A DNA stretch of 64,000 nucleotides from Candidatus Amarolinea dominans (GCA_016719785.1 JADJYJ010000004.1:186001-250000); one strand, 5' to 3'; shown: positions 24,990-34,312, numbered from the stretch's first letter. Notes: a model not told the origin generated them from the sequence alone. Translations and numbers: made by a program.

Positions 24990-25433
24990 TTACGGGCTGG
25001 TCGAGCGGTTCCAAATCGTGTACGTATAGATAAAGACCTTACGCTCGGGCGACTTATCCGTTTCCTCCTGAGTGACAATGGGCGCGGCCGCGGGACGTTG
25101 GGCAATCGCTGGCGCAGGGGGTGACGATCGCGCGGCGCCGGCTGCGACCGGTGTCGTTGAAACCGGCCGCGGGGCATGCGTGATGATGCGCTCCCGCCGC
25201 CGATGCGGGGGGCCATTCTTACCTTCAGGCCCATTCTCACGGCGCGTCTCGGCGCGGGGTGCTCTTTCAGCAGAGCGGCCTGGCTGGCGTTCGACAGGGC
25301 GGGGTGTTTTGTTACGCCGTGGTTCAGGCTGTGCCGTCTTGTCGGCCGGCCGGTCAGCCTGCCGCTGGCCGTGTCCTGGCGCCTCGTCCCGCGCTGATGG
25401 CGCCCGGCTTGCGGGCGGTGGTTTACCCGTCAT
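24990..25433 (-). CDS. Disordered basic protein downstream of the S1 gene
   Basis: 147 residues starting inside the end of the S1 gene (11-bp overlap, ATG ACG GGT). Nearly the whole chain is Arg/Pro/Ala-rich and without structure, ending in a hydrophobic KVFIYTYTIWNR tail. Overlap and direction suggest co-expression with the S1 protein, perhaps as an RNA-associated factor. The bias could also come from a non-coding GC-rich frame, so confidence is moderate. Confidence 0.45.
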   Translation of the reverse strand: MTGKPPPASRAPSARDEAPGHGQRQADRPADKTAQPEPRRNKTPRPVERQPGRSAERAPRAETRRENGPEGKNGPPHRRRERIITHAPRPVSTTPVAAGAARSSPPAPAIAQRPAAAPIVTQEETDKSPERKVFIYTYTIWNRSTSP

Positions 25434-26766
25434 GGGTATCTTCCTCTGTGTTAGTTGCAGCGCCCGGCGCTTCGATCCACTGCGGCGCCTGGCGCAGGCT
25501 CAGCGACACCCGCTCGTGCTCACGGTCAATGGCCAGCACCCGCATGGTGTAATCCTGACCGCGCTGCACGACCTGGCGCGGATGTTCAATGTAGTCATCG
25601 CTCAGTTCCGAGATGTGAACCAGCCCTTCTACGCCTGGCTCGACAGTGGCGAAGGCCCCAAAACTGACCAGGTTCGTGATACGGGCCGTGATGAGCTGGC
25701 CTGGATGATAACGAGCCTCGATGTCCGCCCACGGATCGGCCTGCGTATGCTTCAGGCTGAGACCCACACGCCCGCGCTCGCGTTCCACACGAATCACTTC
25801 CAGCACCAGTTCCTGCCCAACCTTGACGACCTCGCGGGGATGTTTGATCCGTTTCCGGGTCAACTCGCTGAGATGCACCAGGCCATCGGCGCCGCCAATG
25901 TCCACGAAAACGCCAAAACTGGTCAGGCTGCGCACACGGCCTGTCACCCGCTGTCCAACCTGCAGCTCGCCCAAGATATGATCGCGCTGCTTATCGCGCC
26001 AGGCCCGTTCGGCCAGGCGTTCAGACAACACCAGGCGCCGGCGCTTGCGTTGCACCTCGATGATCCGTACTGGGATCATCTTGCCCACCAGTTTACTCAG
26101 TTCATTCTGCTGCTGCTCCGCATCCATCTCAGGCTGAATCGTGCTGAGGTGCGAGTTAGGGATGAAGCCCCGCAGACGCCCCAGGGTGATGGTGACCCCG
26201 CCCAGGTTATAGCCGGTGACCCGCGTCTCGAAGACCTCCTGCGCATCCATCAGTTCCTGCGCATGAGTCCAGTCTTCGTCGGCCGCCGCCTGATTACCCG
26301 GCTCGCCGCCTGGTTCGCTCGCCTGCTGCACAGCCACCGGCGCCGGGTCAGTCAACCCCGCCTCCACTTCCACAGCTCCCGCGGCGGCCAGTGCCCAGAT
26401 AGACGGTCGTCGCTGCTGCCGCGTCCGGATATCCAGGAGTGGCTGGTCAGGGTCGGCCAGGGCCGTCATGGCTGCGCGTAGCTCAGCACGCGTCGCGCCG
26501 TCCAGGTTTTCGACCGGTAGTAGCGCAGCCTCTGGCGCAGCCTCTGGCGCAGCCTCTGGCGCAGCCTCTGGCGCAGCCTCTGGCGCAGCCTCTGGCGCAG
26601 CCTCTGGCGCAGCCTCTGGCGCAGCCTCTGGCGCAGCCTCTGGCGCAGTTGTCGAATCGGCAACCGCAGTGCCGGTCGAATCGGCCGGCGCCGCGGCAAC
26701 CGTCACGTTATCCGCCGGCTCGACGCCCTCATTCTGTTCGGTCTGGATCAGATTTGAATCACTCAT
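25423..26766 (-). CDS. S1-domain RNA-binding protein (ribosomal S1-like)
   Basis: 447 residues. A disordered N-terminus contains ten exact 12-bp repeats encoding PEAA, then three S1 domains: TRVTGYNLGGVTITLGRLRG, FIPNSHL; GQRVTGRVRSLTSFGVFVDI; GQLITARITNLVSFGAFATV, with the paired HLSELTRKRIKHP and HISELSDDYIEHP segments. It probably binds mRNA at the ribosome or in degradation complexes. Three domains instead of the usual four to six make it a short S1. AAGGAGC precedes the ATG. Confidence 0.85.
   Translation of the reverse strand: MSDSNLIQTEQNEGVEPADNVTVAAAPADSTGTAVADSTTAPEAAPEAAPEAAPEAAPEAAPEAAPEAAPEAAPEAAPEAALLPVENLDGATRAELRAAMTALADPDQPLLDIRTRQQRRPSIWALAAAGAVEVEAGLTDPAPVAVQQASEPGGEPGNQAAADEDWTHAQELMDAQEVFETRVTGYNLGGVTITLGRLRGFIPNSHLSTIQPEMDAEQQQNELSKLVGKMIPVRIIEVQRKRRRLVLSERLAERAWRDKQRDHILGELQVGQRVTGRVRSLTSFGVFVDIGGADGLVHLSELTRKRIKHPREVVKVGQELVLEVIRVERERGRVGLSLKHTQADPWADIEARYHPGQLITARITNLVSFGAFATVEPGVEGLVHISELSDDYIEHPRQVVQRGQDYTMRVLAIDREHERVSLSLRQAPQWIEAPGAATNTEEDTHDG
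26525..26644. repeat. Ten tandem 12-bp repeats in the S1 gene
   Basis: The plus-strand unit GCAGCCTCTGGC occurs ten times without variation. On the coding strand it gives (PEAA)n. Perfect identity suggests recent slippage, so copy number should vary between strains. Confidence 0.9.
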
Positions 26767-27117
26767 AACTGGTATGAGCTCCTTACAGCCCTCTACAACC
26801 TACCCTGTGTCGCTTGGCCCATGCGCTTTGCTCAATGGTGTCTGCCGAAAATTGACTTAGCCATACCTGACGGCGGTAGTTGGATCGGGCGATGATGTAC
26901 GATGCGTGTGGTCATGTTGGAGCATTGATTGACACCCACAAAATGCGTCCAGGAAACAAGCCCCACCATTTTAGCATGAGTTGCAAAAAATGTCAAGGGT
27001 TGCCGGTTTCGATATTTGGTTTACTGGCGCCTCAGGACGTTGCAGAATTGGGCATCTTGATGTATGATTCATGCAGTAAGCTTGGCTCGAGGTGGATTGG
27101 GAGGGAAAAACAACCGA
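26767..27117. other. Divergent spacer between the S1 and acetyltransferase genes
   Basis: 351 bp without a gene. A promoter for the rightward acetyltransferase lies at 27040-27068. I see no clear promoter for the leftward S1 gene and no RNA gene. Confidence 0.5.
27040..27068 (+). promoter_or_regulatory. Promoter of the GNAT acetyltransferase gene
   Basis: TTGCAG (27040-27045), 17 bp, TATGAT (27063-27068). It lies 50 bp before the ATG at 27118. Confidence 0.55.
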
Positions 27118-27681
27118 ATGGAAACTTTTACGACACGCAATGGCCAGTGGTTGACCGTGCGACCCTTGACGGAAGACGATGCACCTTTGCTGGTGGACCT
27201 CTTCCGTCGCCTATCGCCCAACTCACGTTATCAGCGCTTCCATATTCCCATGGAGCACGTGAGTGACGAAACAATCTGGCAGGGTGCGTCCGATATGGCA
27301 CATGTAGACCAGATCAATCAGGTGGCGCTGATCGCTCTGCTTGCCAGCGACGAGGGTGAGCAGGTCGCCATTGCCGTGGCGCGCGCGCATCGTCAGCCCG
27401 GCGGCACAGAGGCCGAGGCGGCCATCGTTGTGCGCGACGATTTTCAGAGCCAGGGCGTGGGCCGGCAGATGCTCGGGTACCTGGTCAACGCGGCGGTGGC
27501 TGTGGGCATCACCACTTTCAAGGGCTACGTCCAGGCCGACAACCACCAGATGCTGCATCTTCTGCAAACCATCGGTCTTCAATATTCTCAACACATCGAG
27601 CACGCCGAAACCTACGTGCTGATCCAGTTGCATGAGGTGCCTGCAAAAGGCAGTGCAGGAGCAGTTCCTCCCCGCAGGTAG
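27118..27681 (+). CDS. GNAT-family N-acetyltransferase
   Basis: 187 residues from ATG 27118 (GGGAGGG upstream). LTVRPLTEDDAPLLVDLFRR, LSPNSRYQRFH and AAIVVRDDFQSQGVGRQMLG give the GNAT fold, with the Q/RxxGxG/A acetyl-CoA loop (QSQGVG). LSPxSRYxRF is typical of the GNAT domain found in protein-lysine acetyltransferases of the Pat/AcsA type, but the cyclic-nucleotide or synthetase domain is absent. The substrate is not known. Confidence 0.85.
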   Translation: METFTTRNGQWLTVRPLTEDDAPLLVDLFRRLSPNSRYQRFHIPMEHVSDETIWQGASDMAHVDQINQVALIALLASDEGEQVAIAVARAHRQPGGTEAEAAIVVRDDFQSQGVGRQMLGYLVNAAVAVGITTFKGYVQADNHQMLHLLQTIGLQYSQHIEHAETYVLIQLHEVPAKGSAGAVPPRR

Positions 27682-27763
27682 TCACCAGGGCACGCCGCGC
27701 CAGCCCTGGTTGGCCTGGCCGCCGAACACATTTTTGCGACGCAGTACACGAGAAGGAGAATTC

Positions 27764-28810
27764 GTGAAGCACAAAGTGGCATTGATCGGTTTTGGTACTG
27801 TCGGCCAGGGGCTGGCGGAGATCTTGCAGGCACGCGCGACCGCATTGGAGGTCAACAGCGGTGTGACCTTTGTCGTCGTCGCGGTCAGCGATCTGCTCAA
27901 GGGCAGCGTTTACCAGCCGGATGGGCTTGACCTGGGCCTTTTGCTCGACCTGGCCCGCCGGGGCGAGCGCCTGGATGCCTATCCCGATGGCCCAGGAATG
28001 ATCAAAGGCTGGGACAGCCTGACCACCATTAGCGCCAGCCAGGCCGACACCGTGGTGGAGGTGAGCTGGACCGATGTCAAGACCGGACAGCCGGCCATCA
28101 GTCATGTCAAAGCAGCGTTGGCCAGCGGCAAGCATGCGGTGCTGACCAACAAAGGCCCCATCGCCCTGGCTTACCACGAGCTGCAAGCAGCCGCGGACGC
28201 GGCTGGCCGCCTGCTGCGCTTCGAAGGCACGGTGATGAGCGGTACGCCTTCCATTCGCCTGGGGCGGCAGGCCCTGGCCGGTTGTCAGATCAGCGAGATC
28301 AAGGGCATTCTCAACGGCACCACCAACTACATCCTGACTCAGATGGAGGCAGGAACCAGTTACGCGGACGCGCTGGCCTCGGCGCAGCACCTGGGGTATG
28401 CCGAAGCTGATCCGACGGCCGACGTGGAGGGTTTCGACGCGCTGGCCAAGGTGGTCATCCTGGCTAATGCGCTGCTGGGCGCCCATGTCAACCTGACAAG
28501 CGTGCCTCGCCAGGGCATCACCGGCCTCAGCCAGGCCGACATTGCCGCGGCCGCAGCGGCCGGCGAGCGCTGGAAGCTGATCGGTCGCGTCACCCGACAG
28601 GCCGATGGCACGGTTGCGGCCAGCGTGCAGCCGCTGCGGCTGCCATTCGCTCACCCCCTGGCCGGCGTGAGCGGTGTGACCAACGCCATCACCTTCACCA
28701 CCGACCTGCTCGGCGATGTCACCCTCGTGGGGCCGGGCGCCGGGCGTCAAGAGACCGGTTTTGCCGTCTTGAGCGATCTCCTGGATATTGCGCTGCACAG
28801 CCGGTCGTAG
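27764..28810 (+). CDS. hom: Homoserine dehydrogenase
   Basis: Reduces aspartate semialdehyde to homoserine for Thr/Met synthesis. 348 residues from GTG 27764 (AAGGAGAA 4 nt upstream). N-terminal Rossmann loop VALIGFGTVGQG, VVEVSWTD, HAVLTNKGPIALAY with the catalytic Lys, and GILNGTTNYILTQMEAG signature. The C-terminal ACT regulatory domain is absent, so feedback by threonine at that domain is not expected. fbp follows after 81 bp. Confidence 0.93.
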   Translation: MKHKVALIGFGTVGQGLAEILQARATALEVNSGVTFVVVAVSDLLKGSVYQPDGLDLGLLLDLARRGERLDAYPDGPGMIKGWDSLTTISASQADTVVEVSWTDVKTGQPAISHVKAALASGKHAVLTNKGPIALAYHELQAAADAAGRLLRFEGTVMSGTPSIRLGRQALAGCQISEIKGILNGTTNYILTQMEAGTSYADALASAQHLGYAEADPTADVEGFDALAKVVILANALLGAHVNLTSVPRQGITGLSQADIAAAAAAGERWKLIGRVTRQADGTVAASVQPLRLPFAHPLAGVSGVTNAITFTTDLLGDVTLVGPGAGRQETGFAVLSDLLDIALHSRS

Positions 28811-28891
28811 GTCATCCTGACCCGCTGTGCCCGCAACCCGTCAATTGTCAAGTTCCAAGCGCGTGACAGTACCCAGTAAGGAGGAGAAACA

Positions 28892-29938
28892 ATGGCGTCA
28901 TTCCTACCCAGAGGCCCGCTGCAGACCATCGAGCGCCACATTTTGGAGCAGCAGAAGTTCCATCCCGAGGCCACCGGCACCCTGACCGGCCTGTTGTACG
29001 ATATGGCCCTTGCCGGTAAGATCATCGGCAGCCATATTCAGCGCGCCGGCCTGGCTGAGATTCTCGGCACGACCGGCGAAGAGAACGTGCAAGGCGAGGA
29101 GGTGCAGAAGCTGGACGTGTTTGCCCAACGCACCATCTATCGCCTGAACGACCACACCGGGCGCCTGGCCTGCATGGGCTCCGAAGAAGAACCTGAAATT
29201 ATCGCGATTCCAGAACGCTTTCCCCAGGGCAAATACGTCCTGCTCTTCGATCCGCTCGATGGTTCATCGAACATTGACTCGAATGTCAGTGTCGGCACCA
29301 TCTTTTCCATCTATCGCCGTGTGACGACCGCCGGCCCCGGGACGAATGAGGATGTTCTGCAGCCCGGCAACCGCATCGTCGCCTCTGGCTACATCATCTA
29401 CGGCTCCAGCACGATGCTCGTCTACAGCACAGGCTATGGCGTTCATGGTTTCACCCTGGACCCCATGATTGGTGAGTTCCTGCTTTCCCATCCCGACATT
29501 CGCGTCCCGGAGAAACCCAAATACTACAGCGTCAATCAAAGTAACGAGATTCACTGGTCGGACGGGATACAGCGTTTCACCCGCTACATGCAGGGCATGG
29601 ACAACGGCTTCAAGGGTCTTTCTGCCCGTTACATTGGTTCGATGGTGGCCGATTTTCACCGCAATCTGTTGCAGGGCGGCATCTTCTACTACCCGGCCGA
29701 TCTGAGGGACCCCCAAAAACCGACGGGCAAGCTGCGTCTGCTGTATGAATGCGCGCCGCTGGCGTTCATTGCCGAAAACGCTGGAGGGTATGCCTCCAAT
29801 GGCCGGCAGCGCATTCTCGACATCCAGCCCACTGCGCTGCATCAACGGGTGCCGCTCTACATCGGCAATCGCAGCCTGGTGGAAAAGGCCGAAGAATTCA
29901 TCCGCTCGTACGACAAACATACGACAAACACTAATTGA
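28892..29938 (+). CDS. fbp: Fructose-1,6-bisphosphatase, class I
   Basis: Hydrolyses fructose-1,6-bisphosphate in gluconeogenesis. 348 residues with the metal site LLFDPLDGSSNIDSNVSVGT, the GEEVQKLDVFAQ loop and GGYASNGRQRILDIQPTALH, then QRVPLYIG at the active site end. AAGGAGGAG precedes the ATG. The fold and length match class I enzymes, which are usually AMP-sensitive. It is co-directional with hom. Confidence 0.94.
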   Translation: MASFLPRGPLQTIERHILEQQKFHPEATGTLTGLLYDMALAGKIIGSHIQRAGLAEILGTTGEENVQGEEVQKLDVFAQRTIYRLNDHTGRLACMGSEEEPEIIAIPERFPQGKYVLLFDPLDGSSNIDSNVSVGTIFSIYRRVTTAGPGTNEDVLQPGNRIVASGYIIYGSSTMLVYSTGYGVHGFTLDPMIGEFLLSHPDIRVPEKPKYYSVNQSNEIHWSDGIQRFTRYMQGMDNGFKGLSARYIGSMVADFHRNLLQGGIFYYPADLRDPQKPTGKLRLLYECAPLAFIAENAGGYASNGRQRILDIQPTALHQRVPLYIGNRSLVEKAEEFIRSYDKHTTNTN

Positions 29939-29941
29939 AGT

Positions 29942-29990
29942 GGCGCGTCGGAAACCCGGTCCTGCCTGGCAGGGGCCGGGTTCCCGCGCC
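29942..29990 (+). terminator. Hairpin after fbp
   Basis: GGCGCG...GGAAACCCGG pairs with CCGGGTTCC...CGCGCC (29942-29959 and 29976-29990). The stem is long, but no T tract follows, so it may be a processing or weak termination structure ahead of tnaA. Confidence 0.5.
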
Positions 29991-30037
29991 ATGATCCGGA
30001 GTCTGACCGCTGCCCCTGGTTTCAATTTGGAGGAGCC

Positions 30038-31423
30038 GTGCATCCACATTTCAGAACGATTATCGAACCGTTTCGCATCAAAACGGTCGAACCGATTCAA
30101 TTTACCACTTGGGAACAGCGCGCAGACATCATCAAGGCGGCCGGCTACAACCTGTTCCTGGTACGCGCCGAAAATGTGCTGATTGATCTGCTGACCGATT
30201 CGGGCACCGGCGCCATGTCTTCGTTTCAATGGGCCGGCATGATGCAGGGCGATGAGAGCTACGCCGGCGCGCGTTCGTTCTACAAATTCGAAGCGGCCGC
30301 GCAGCGCATCACCGGCTTCAAGCACATCATCCCCACACACCAGGGGCGGGCAGCCGAGCGCATTCTGTTTGGCAACGTGTGCAAGCCCGGCTACGTGGTC
30401 CCTAACAACACCCATTTCGATACCACCCGCGCCAACGTGGAGTGCCAGGGCGCGCAGGCGCTCGATCTGCCCTGTGCCGAGGCGCATCAGCCGGCGCTCA
30501 TCGCACCGTTCAAGGGCAACATGGACGTGGACGCGCTGGCGCACACCCTGCAAACCGTCCCCCGCGACCAGGTGCCGGTCGTCATGCTGACCGTCACCAA
30601 TAACTCTGGCGGCGGGCAACCGGTCAGCATGGCCAATATCCGCGCGGTCAGCCAGGTCTGTCATGCGCATGGCGTGCCCTTTTTCCTGGATGCCTGCCGC
30701 TTTGCCGAGAATGCCTTCTTCATCAAGCAACGTGAGCCAGGCTACGCGGACAAGACGGCGCTGGAAATTGCCCAGGAGATGTTCTCCTATGCCGACGGCT
30801 GCACCATGAGCGCCAAGAAGGACGGCATGGCGAACATCGGCGGTTTCCTTGCCCTGCATGATGATGACCTGGCGCAGCGCTGCAAGAACACCCTGATCCT
30901 GACCGAGGGCTTCCCAACCTACGGTGGCCTGGCCGGCTACGATCTGGAGGCGATTGCGGTTGGCCTGGAGGAGGTGCTGCACGAGGACTATCTGCGCTAC
31001 CGCCTGCGCTCGATTGCCTACCTGGGCGAAAAACTGGACGCGGCCGGCGTGCCCTTCATGAAACCGACCGGCGGCCACGCGCTCTACCTGGATGCCGCGG
31101 CCATGTTGCCGCACATCCCGGCCAGCCACTACCCGGCGCAGGCCCTGGCGGTGGCGCTCTATCAGGAAGGCGGTATCCGCAGTGTGGAGATTGGCAGTGT
31201 GATGTTTGGTCGCGTCCACGCCGATGGCAGCGAGGAGCCGGCCGCCCTGGAACTGGTGCGCCTGGCCTTCCCGCGGCGGGTGTATACGCAGAGCCATGTG
31301 GACTATGTCGCAGAAGTTGTCACCTATGTCGCGCGCCTGAAGGACAACCTGCGCGGCTACCGGATTAGCTGGCAGCCGCCGCAGTTACGCCACTTCTCGG
31401 CCCAGTTCGAACCGCTGAGGTGA
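30038..31423 (+). CDS. tnaA: Tryptophanase
   Basis: A PLP beta-eliminating lyase making indole, pyruvate and ammonia from tryptophan. 461 residues from GTG 30038 (GGAGGAG just upstream). Landmarks are DLLTDSGTGAMS, IPTHQGRAAE, NNSGGGQPVSMAN, MSAKKDGMANIGG with the PLP lysine, and EGFPTYGGLAGYDLEA. Tyrosine phenol-lyase is close in sequence, but two specificity positions are tryptophanase-like: Asp in HFDTT (Thr in the lyase) and Ile in RSVEIGS (Arg in the lyase). I see no TnaC-like leader upstream. Confidence 0.85.
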   Translation: MHPHFRTIIEPFRIKTVEPIQFTTWEQRADIIKAAGYNLFLVRAENVLIDLLTDSGTGAMSSFQWAGMMQGDESYAGARSFYKFEAAAQRITGFKHIIPTHQGRAAERILFGNVCKPGYVVPNNTHFDTTRANVECQGAQALDLPCAEAHQPALIAPFKGNMDVDALAHTLQTVPRDQVPVVMLTVTNNSGGGQPVSMANIRAVSQVCHAHGVPFFLDACRFAENAFFIKQREPGYADKTALEIAQEMFSYADGCTMSAKKDGMANIGGFLALHDDDLAQRCKNTLILTEGFPTYGGLAGYDLEAIAVGLEEVLHEDYLRYRLRSIAYLGEKLDAAGVPFMKPTGGHALYLDAAAMLPHIPASHYPAQALAVALYQEGGIRSVEIGSVMFGRVHADGSEEPAALELVRLAFPRRVYTQSHVDYVAEVVTYVARLKDNLRGYRISWQPPQLRHFSAQFEPLR

Positions 31424-31426
31424 AGA

Positions 31427-32035
31427 TCAAAGCGGACGCACGGTATACACGATGCGTCCTTCCTGCACTTCGACATCTTCCACATAATAGCCGGTGGTGC
31501 TGCCAGTCAAAACCCGCTCCAGCAGGCCGGGGATTGCGGCCGTCAGCAGGTTGTTTGGCTCGACGCTCTCGGTGTTGAAATGGGCCACGCCATCGGTTGC
31601 CGTCACCGTGCCTACGACCCTGAGCGATCCCATGTTCAGGATGCCATAGCGCAGACTGTCAACCGTCAAAATCACTTTGCCGCCGGTGAAGGTCGCGTCG
31701 AAGTTCTCGGTCTGAACTTGCTCCTGCATCTCGTCGCTGTTGACCGAGTCCTCCAGGTCCTGTTCGGTGACGATGAACTGCTGGCTCTGGTCCGCACCCT
31801 CTGTCGGCGGCGTGGCGGCGGTCAGGGGGGTGGGTGTGGCGCGTGCCAGCGTAGGCAGCGGTCGCGGGGTGGGCGACGTTGTTGCTGGCGGCGGGTCGCT
31901 TGGCCCCGACGGGGTCGCGGTCGGCGCGACGGCCGTGCTGCGGGCGGAGAGCGAGCCACAGGCCAGGATGAGCAGCAGCGCGCTTGCCGCCAGCAGAAGA
32001 GCAGACAGGCGATTTTTCACAGGCAGAGTCCTCAT
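31427..32035 (-). CDS. Lipoprotein with Thr/Pro linker and beta-rich domain
   Basis: 202 residues: signal peptide with lipobox LLILACGS, a Pro/Thr/Ser linker of about 50 residues, then a soluble domain (VTEQDLEDSVNSDEM, NFDATFTGGKVILTVDSLRY, TESVEPNNLLTAAIPG, TGYYVEDVEVQEGRIVYTVR). The domain looks like a small beta-barrel of the DUF2993/LmeA-like lipid-binding kind, but this is only a resemblance. It converges with tnaA, leaving 3 bp between the stop codons. Confidence 0.7.
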   Translation of the reverse strand: MRTLPVKNRLSALLLAASALLLILACGSLSARSTAVAPTATPSGPSDPPPATTSPTPRPLPTLARATPTPLTAATPPTEGADQSQQFIVTEQDLEDSVNSDEMQEQVQTENFDATFTGGKVILTVDSLRYGILNMGSLRVVGTVTATDGVAHFNTESVEPNNLLTAAIPGLLERVLTGSTTGYYVEDVEVQEGRIVYTVRPL

Positions 32036-32155
32036 TTCACAAGAATCGCAGGCGGCTTAGCGCCTGTGCGGTTTTGCTGACGTCGGCGCATCACCAATCG
32101 TTCCGGCGCAGAGCCATGATTATAGCCGAATGCGCCGCCGGGTCAAGCGCCATCT

Positions 32156-32183
32156 TTGACAAGCCACGTGAAAGGGCTACCAT
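32156..32183 (+). promoter_or_regulatory. queG promoter
   Basis: TTGACA (32156-32161), 16 bp, TACCAT (32178-32183). The queG ATG at 32194 follows within 11 nt, so the mRNA leader would be only a few bases long. Confidence 0.5.
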
Positions 32184-32193
32184 ACGGCCACCT

Positions 32194-33465
32194 ATGCACG
32201 TCTCCATGATAACACCACAGCTAAAAGCCCTGACGCAACAGTTGAAACAGCGCGCCCGTGACCTGGGCTTCGACCTGGTTGGGATTGCGCCGGCCGGACC
32301 CGCGCCGCAGGCAGATGCCTACGCGCGCTGGCTGGCCCGCGGTTACCACGGCGCCATGGGCTATCTGGCGCGGCCAGACGCCGTGGCCGCACGCGCGGAG
32401 GTGCAGCAGCGCCTGCCCAACGCCCGCTCACTGGTCGTGCTTGGCATCAGCTACGCGACAGGCGCGCTGCCAGAGCTGCTGGCCGCGGACCCGTCACGCG
32501 GCCGGATTGCCAGCTTTGCCTGGGGTATGGATTACCACGATCTGCTGAAGCCGCGCCTCTACGCGCTGGATGGCTGGCTGCGCGGTCGAACGGGGCGCAC
32601 GACGCCGGGCAAGGTGAGCGTTGATTCGGCGCCGGTGCTCGAACGCGGCTGGGCGCAGCAGGCCGGAATCGGCTTCAGCGGCAAGAACACCTGCCTCATT
32701 CACCCCCGGCTCGGCTCCTGGCTGCTGCTGGCTACCCTGCTGGTGCCAGAAGAGCTTGAGTTCGATGAGCCGGCGACCCTGACCACTGACGTAGCCGCGG
32801 CAGCGCCGATTGCCCTGTTGGACATCGAGCAGCAGACCCCGCGCGCGCCGGCCTGGCGGTTTGCGGACGGCGCACGCGGCGGCTGCGGTGGCTGCACCCG
32901 CTGCCTGGCGGACTGCCCAACGCAGGCCTTTGCGGCGCCCTTCGTCCTGGATGCTCGCCGTTGCATCTCGTACTTGACCATCGAACTGAAGGGCGCCATC
33001 CCGCGTGAACTGCGGCCGCGGCTCGGTAACTGGATTTTCGGCTGCGACGTGTGCCAGGCGGTGTGTCCCTGGAACGGGCGCCGCTGCCAGGCCGATGCGG
33101 CCAGGGCGACGGCCCTGTTCGCCCCGCGGTTGGATGACCTGGCGCCCCCCCTGCTCGACCTGATCGAACTGGATGATGCGGCCCTGCGCGCACGTTTTCG
33201 CCGCAGCCCGCTGCTGCGCGCCGGCCCGCGCGGCTTGCTGCGCAACGTGTGCGTGGCCCTGGGCAACTGGGGTCATCCCGTGGCTGTGCCGGCGCTGGCG
33301 CGGCGCCTGGCTGATCCTGAGCCGCTCCTGCGCAGCCATGCGGCGTGGGCTTTGGGGCAGATGGATGATCCCGCGGCGCGCCTGGCCCTGGCCCGCGGCT
33401 GGCGGACCGAGACTGACCCTGACACGCGTCTGGAGATCAGCCTGGCGCTGGACAAAGCGCGGTAA
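32194..33465 (+). CDS. queG: Epoxyqueuosine reductase
   Basis: The last step of queuosine tRNA modification, using cobalamin and two 4Fe-4S clusters. 424 residues. The N-terminal domain has ARDLGFDLVGIAPAGP and a DSAPVLERGWAQQAGIGFSG core with KNTC; the clusters are GGCGGCTRCLADCPTQAF and GCDVCQAVCPWN; a HEAT-like repeat ends the chain (ALARRLADPEPLLRSHAAWA). The start is set by the promoter 11 nt upstream; the open frame extends further but that part lacks homology. Confidence 0.93.
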   Translation: MHVSMITPQLKALTQQLKQRARDLGFDLVGIAPAGPAPQADAYARWLARGYHGAMGYLARPDAVAARAEVQQRLPNARSLVVLGISYATGALPELLAADPSRGRIASFAWGMDYHDLLKPRLYALDGWLRGRTGRTTPGKVSVDSAPVLERGWAQQAGIGFSGKNTCLIHPRLGSWLLLATLLVPEELEFDEPATLTTDVAAAAPIALLDIEQQTPRAPAWRFADGARGGCGGCTRCLADCPTQAFAAPFVLDARRCISYLTIELKGAIPRELRPRLGNWIFGCDVCQAVCPWNGRRCQADAARATALFAPRLDDLAPPLLDLIELDDAALRARFRRSPLLRAGPRGLLRNVCVALGNWGHPVAVPALARRLADPEPLLRSHAAWALGQMDDPAARLALARGWRTETDPDTRLEISLALDKAR

Positions 33466-33504
33466 GAACGCGGCCGCACGCCTCTTGAGAAAGGAACCAA
33501 CACC

Positions 33505-34140
33505 ATGCTTATGCGAGTCGGAGTCTTGACCGTCAGCGACCGGACGGCACGCGGGGAAACAGAGGACGCCAGCGGGCCGTTGTTGCAACAGATGGTGCGT
33601 GAGCGCCTGGCCGGCCTGATCGTGGCGACCGCGGTGGCGCCCGATGAGCGCAACGTGATCGAGGAAGTGCTGCGACGGTGGGCGGATGAGGAAGAAATAG
33701 ATCTGATTCTGACGACCGGCGGCACCGGCTTTGCCCTGCGCGATGTCACGCCGGAGGCCACGCGCCACGTGATCGAGCGCGAAGCGCCCGGTTTCGCGGA
33801 GGCCATGCGCGCAGCCAGCCTGCAAGTGACGCCGCACGCCATGCTCAGCCGGGCTGTGGCGGGCATTCGCGGGCGCACACTGATCATCAACCTGCCGGGC
33901 AGCCCCAAGGCGGTGCGTGAGAATCTGGAGACGATTCTACCCGCGTTACCGCATGCCATCGAACTGCTGCAGGCGCCCCCCGCGGCCACCTACGCCTTCG
34001 CGCAACCGGGCGAGCATCAGCCTGCGCCAGCGCAAACACCTGCACCCGCCGGCGGCGCACCGTCCCCGGCCTGGGCGAGCCAGTTCGAGGCTTACCTGGC
34101 GCAGAAGAAGGCGCGCTCACCGCACACCGACGACGATTAG
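33505..34140 (+). CDS. Molybdopterin adenylyltransferase (MoaB/MogA family)
   Basis: Adenylates molybdopterin before metal insertion. 211 residues: VGVLTVSDRTARGETEDASG, LILTTGGTGFALRDVTPEAT and IINLPGSPKAVRENLE are the family motifs (TTGGTG, DxTPEA). A C-terminal extension of about 45 residues rich in Ala, Pro and Gln is not part of the fold. An AOR-type oxidoreductase that needs a tungsto- or molybdopterin cofactor is encoded at 39924. Confidence 0.9.
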   Translation: MLMRVGVLTVSDRTARGETEDASGPLLQQMVRERLAGLIVATAVAPDERNVIEEVLRRWADEEEIDLILTTGGTGFALRDVTPEATRHVIEREAPGFAEAMRAASLQVTPHAMLSRAVAGIRGRTLIINLPGSPKAVRENLETILPALPHAIELLQAPPAATYAFAQPGEHQPAPAQTPAPAGGAPSPAWASQFEAYLAQKKARSPHTDDD

Positions 34141-34144
34141 CCCT

Positions 34145-34170
34145 GTAACGCAATCCTCCGGATTGCAGCC
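34145..34170. repeat. Single copy of the GCAATCC hairpin repeat
   Basis: GTAACGCAATCCTCCGGATT and following GCAG is the reverse complement of the unit repeated at 8331-8411. It sits right after the moaB-type gene and may work as a 3' hairpin. The rest of 34141-34312 shows nothing more. Confidence 0.6.
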
Positions 34171-34312
34171 TGACCCTGTGGAACCAGGCCTGTGAGTAGC
34201 GGGCAGCCTCGCAGGCGGTGGAGGAGCAGCCATTGCAGATGTGTGGGTGATTTTCACCGCGGAGGTCGCAGATAGCGCAGAGGAGATGAGTAGGGCAGGA
34301 AGCAGATGGCTG

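Noticed and set aside
24914..25240. Longer N-terminus for the sigma factor
   Set aside because: The upstream codons are Arg/Pro-rich with no sigma homology and overlap the disordered ORF region; the ATG at 24913 has a ribosome site.
30038..31423. Tyrosine phenol-lyase instead of tryptophanase
   Set aside because: General similarity would allow it, but the Thr and Arg needed for phenol-lyase specificity are Asp and Ile here.
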